A stretch of DNA of 5,375 nt, from the NCBI GenBank assembly GCA_025455225.1, contig JALOMY010000214.1, positions 1-5,375 of the forward strand. Reading direction: 5' to 3'. The translations under genes were made by a program, and so were the position numbers. Shown one piece after another: positions 5,333 to 5,375 of the stretch. The notes below the pieces were generated by a model. The model had not been told where the DNA came from. It did not search any database and saw only the letters and a list, made by a program, of their open reading frames with translations. The first letter of the stretch is position 1; each line of letters opens with the position of its first letter. This DNA comes from Cyclobacteriaceae bacterium (GTDB lineage Bacteria > Bacteroidota > Bacteroidia > Cytophagales > Cyclobacteriaceae).

Positions 5333-5375
5333 ATGTTACAGGAATTCAAAAAGTTTGCCATGCGGGGTAATGTAA
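5333..5375 (+). CDS. mscL: Large-conductance mechanosensitive channel MscL (partial, N-terminus only)
   Basis: The 14 visible codons read M-L-Q-E-F-K-K-F-A-M-R-G-N-V. This is the conserved amphipathic N-terminal helix of MscL, in which F-x-x-F-A-x-R-G-N-V leads directly into the first membrane helix. MscL is an inner-membrane homopentamer that opens under membrane tension to release solutes during osmotic downshock. The gene is cut by the right edge. It starts 28 bases after the DUF4174 stop, in an AT-rich gap with no clear promoter or ribosome binding site. Confidence 0.88.
   Translation, partial: MLQEFKKFAMRGNV

Overview
The window looks like ordinary chromosomal DNA from a member of the Bacteroidetes, probably a Cytophagales-like bacterium. 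The evidence is protein style (DtxR-family regulator, DUF3108, DUF4174 and DapD variants typical of that phylum), moderate GC, mostly weak Shine-Dalgarno sequences, and at least one exact match to the Bacteroidetes -7 promoter element TAnnTTTG. Genus or species cannot be told from the sequence alone.

Left half (1-1935, minus strand): a metal-homeostasis operon, read from right to left. A DtxR/MntR-family metal-dependent repressor (1282-1935) is followed by a TroA/ZnuA-type metal-binding lipoprotein of an ABC importer (330-1271). Next comes a small three-helix membrane protein of unknown function, rich in His and Cys (16-333), joined to the lipoprotein gene by an ATGA overlap. A probable next gene starts at the window edge through a TAATG overlap; by context it may be the importer ATPase. 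Just upstream of the repressor gene is a perfect 16-bp palindrome (1968-1983) with the TTAG/CTAA pattern of DtxR-family operators. It sits where the spacer of the promoter should be, so the operon is probably autoregulated by its own metal-sensing repressor.

Middle (2002-3123, minus strand): a GT-B glycosyltransferase related to family 4. It appears to start with TTG only 26 bases from the divergent dapD gene.

Right half (3150-5375, plus strand): dapD (lysine/diaminopimelate synthesis), a secreted DUF3108 protein with its own probable promoter, a DUF4174 protein with a putative signal peptide, and the first 14 codons of mscL, the large-conductance mechanosensitive channel. The shared theme is the cell envelope (peptidoglycan precursor, exported proteins, osmotic valve), but co-regulation is not shown.

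I found no CRISPR array, insertion sequence, RNA gene or clear defence system. The most promising leads are the unstudied His/Cys-rich membrane protein inside the metal-import operon and the operator that predicts the operon's regulation.
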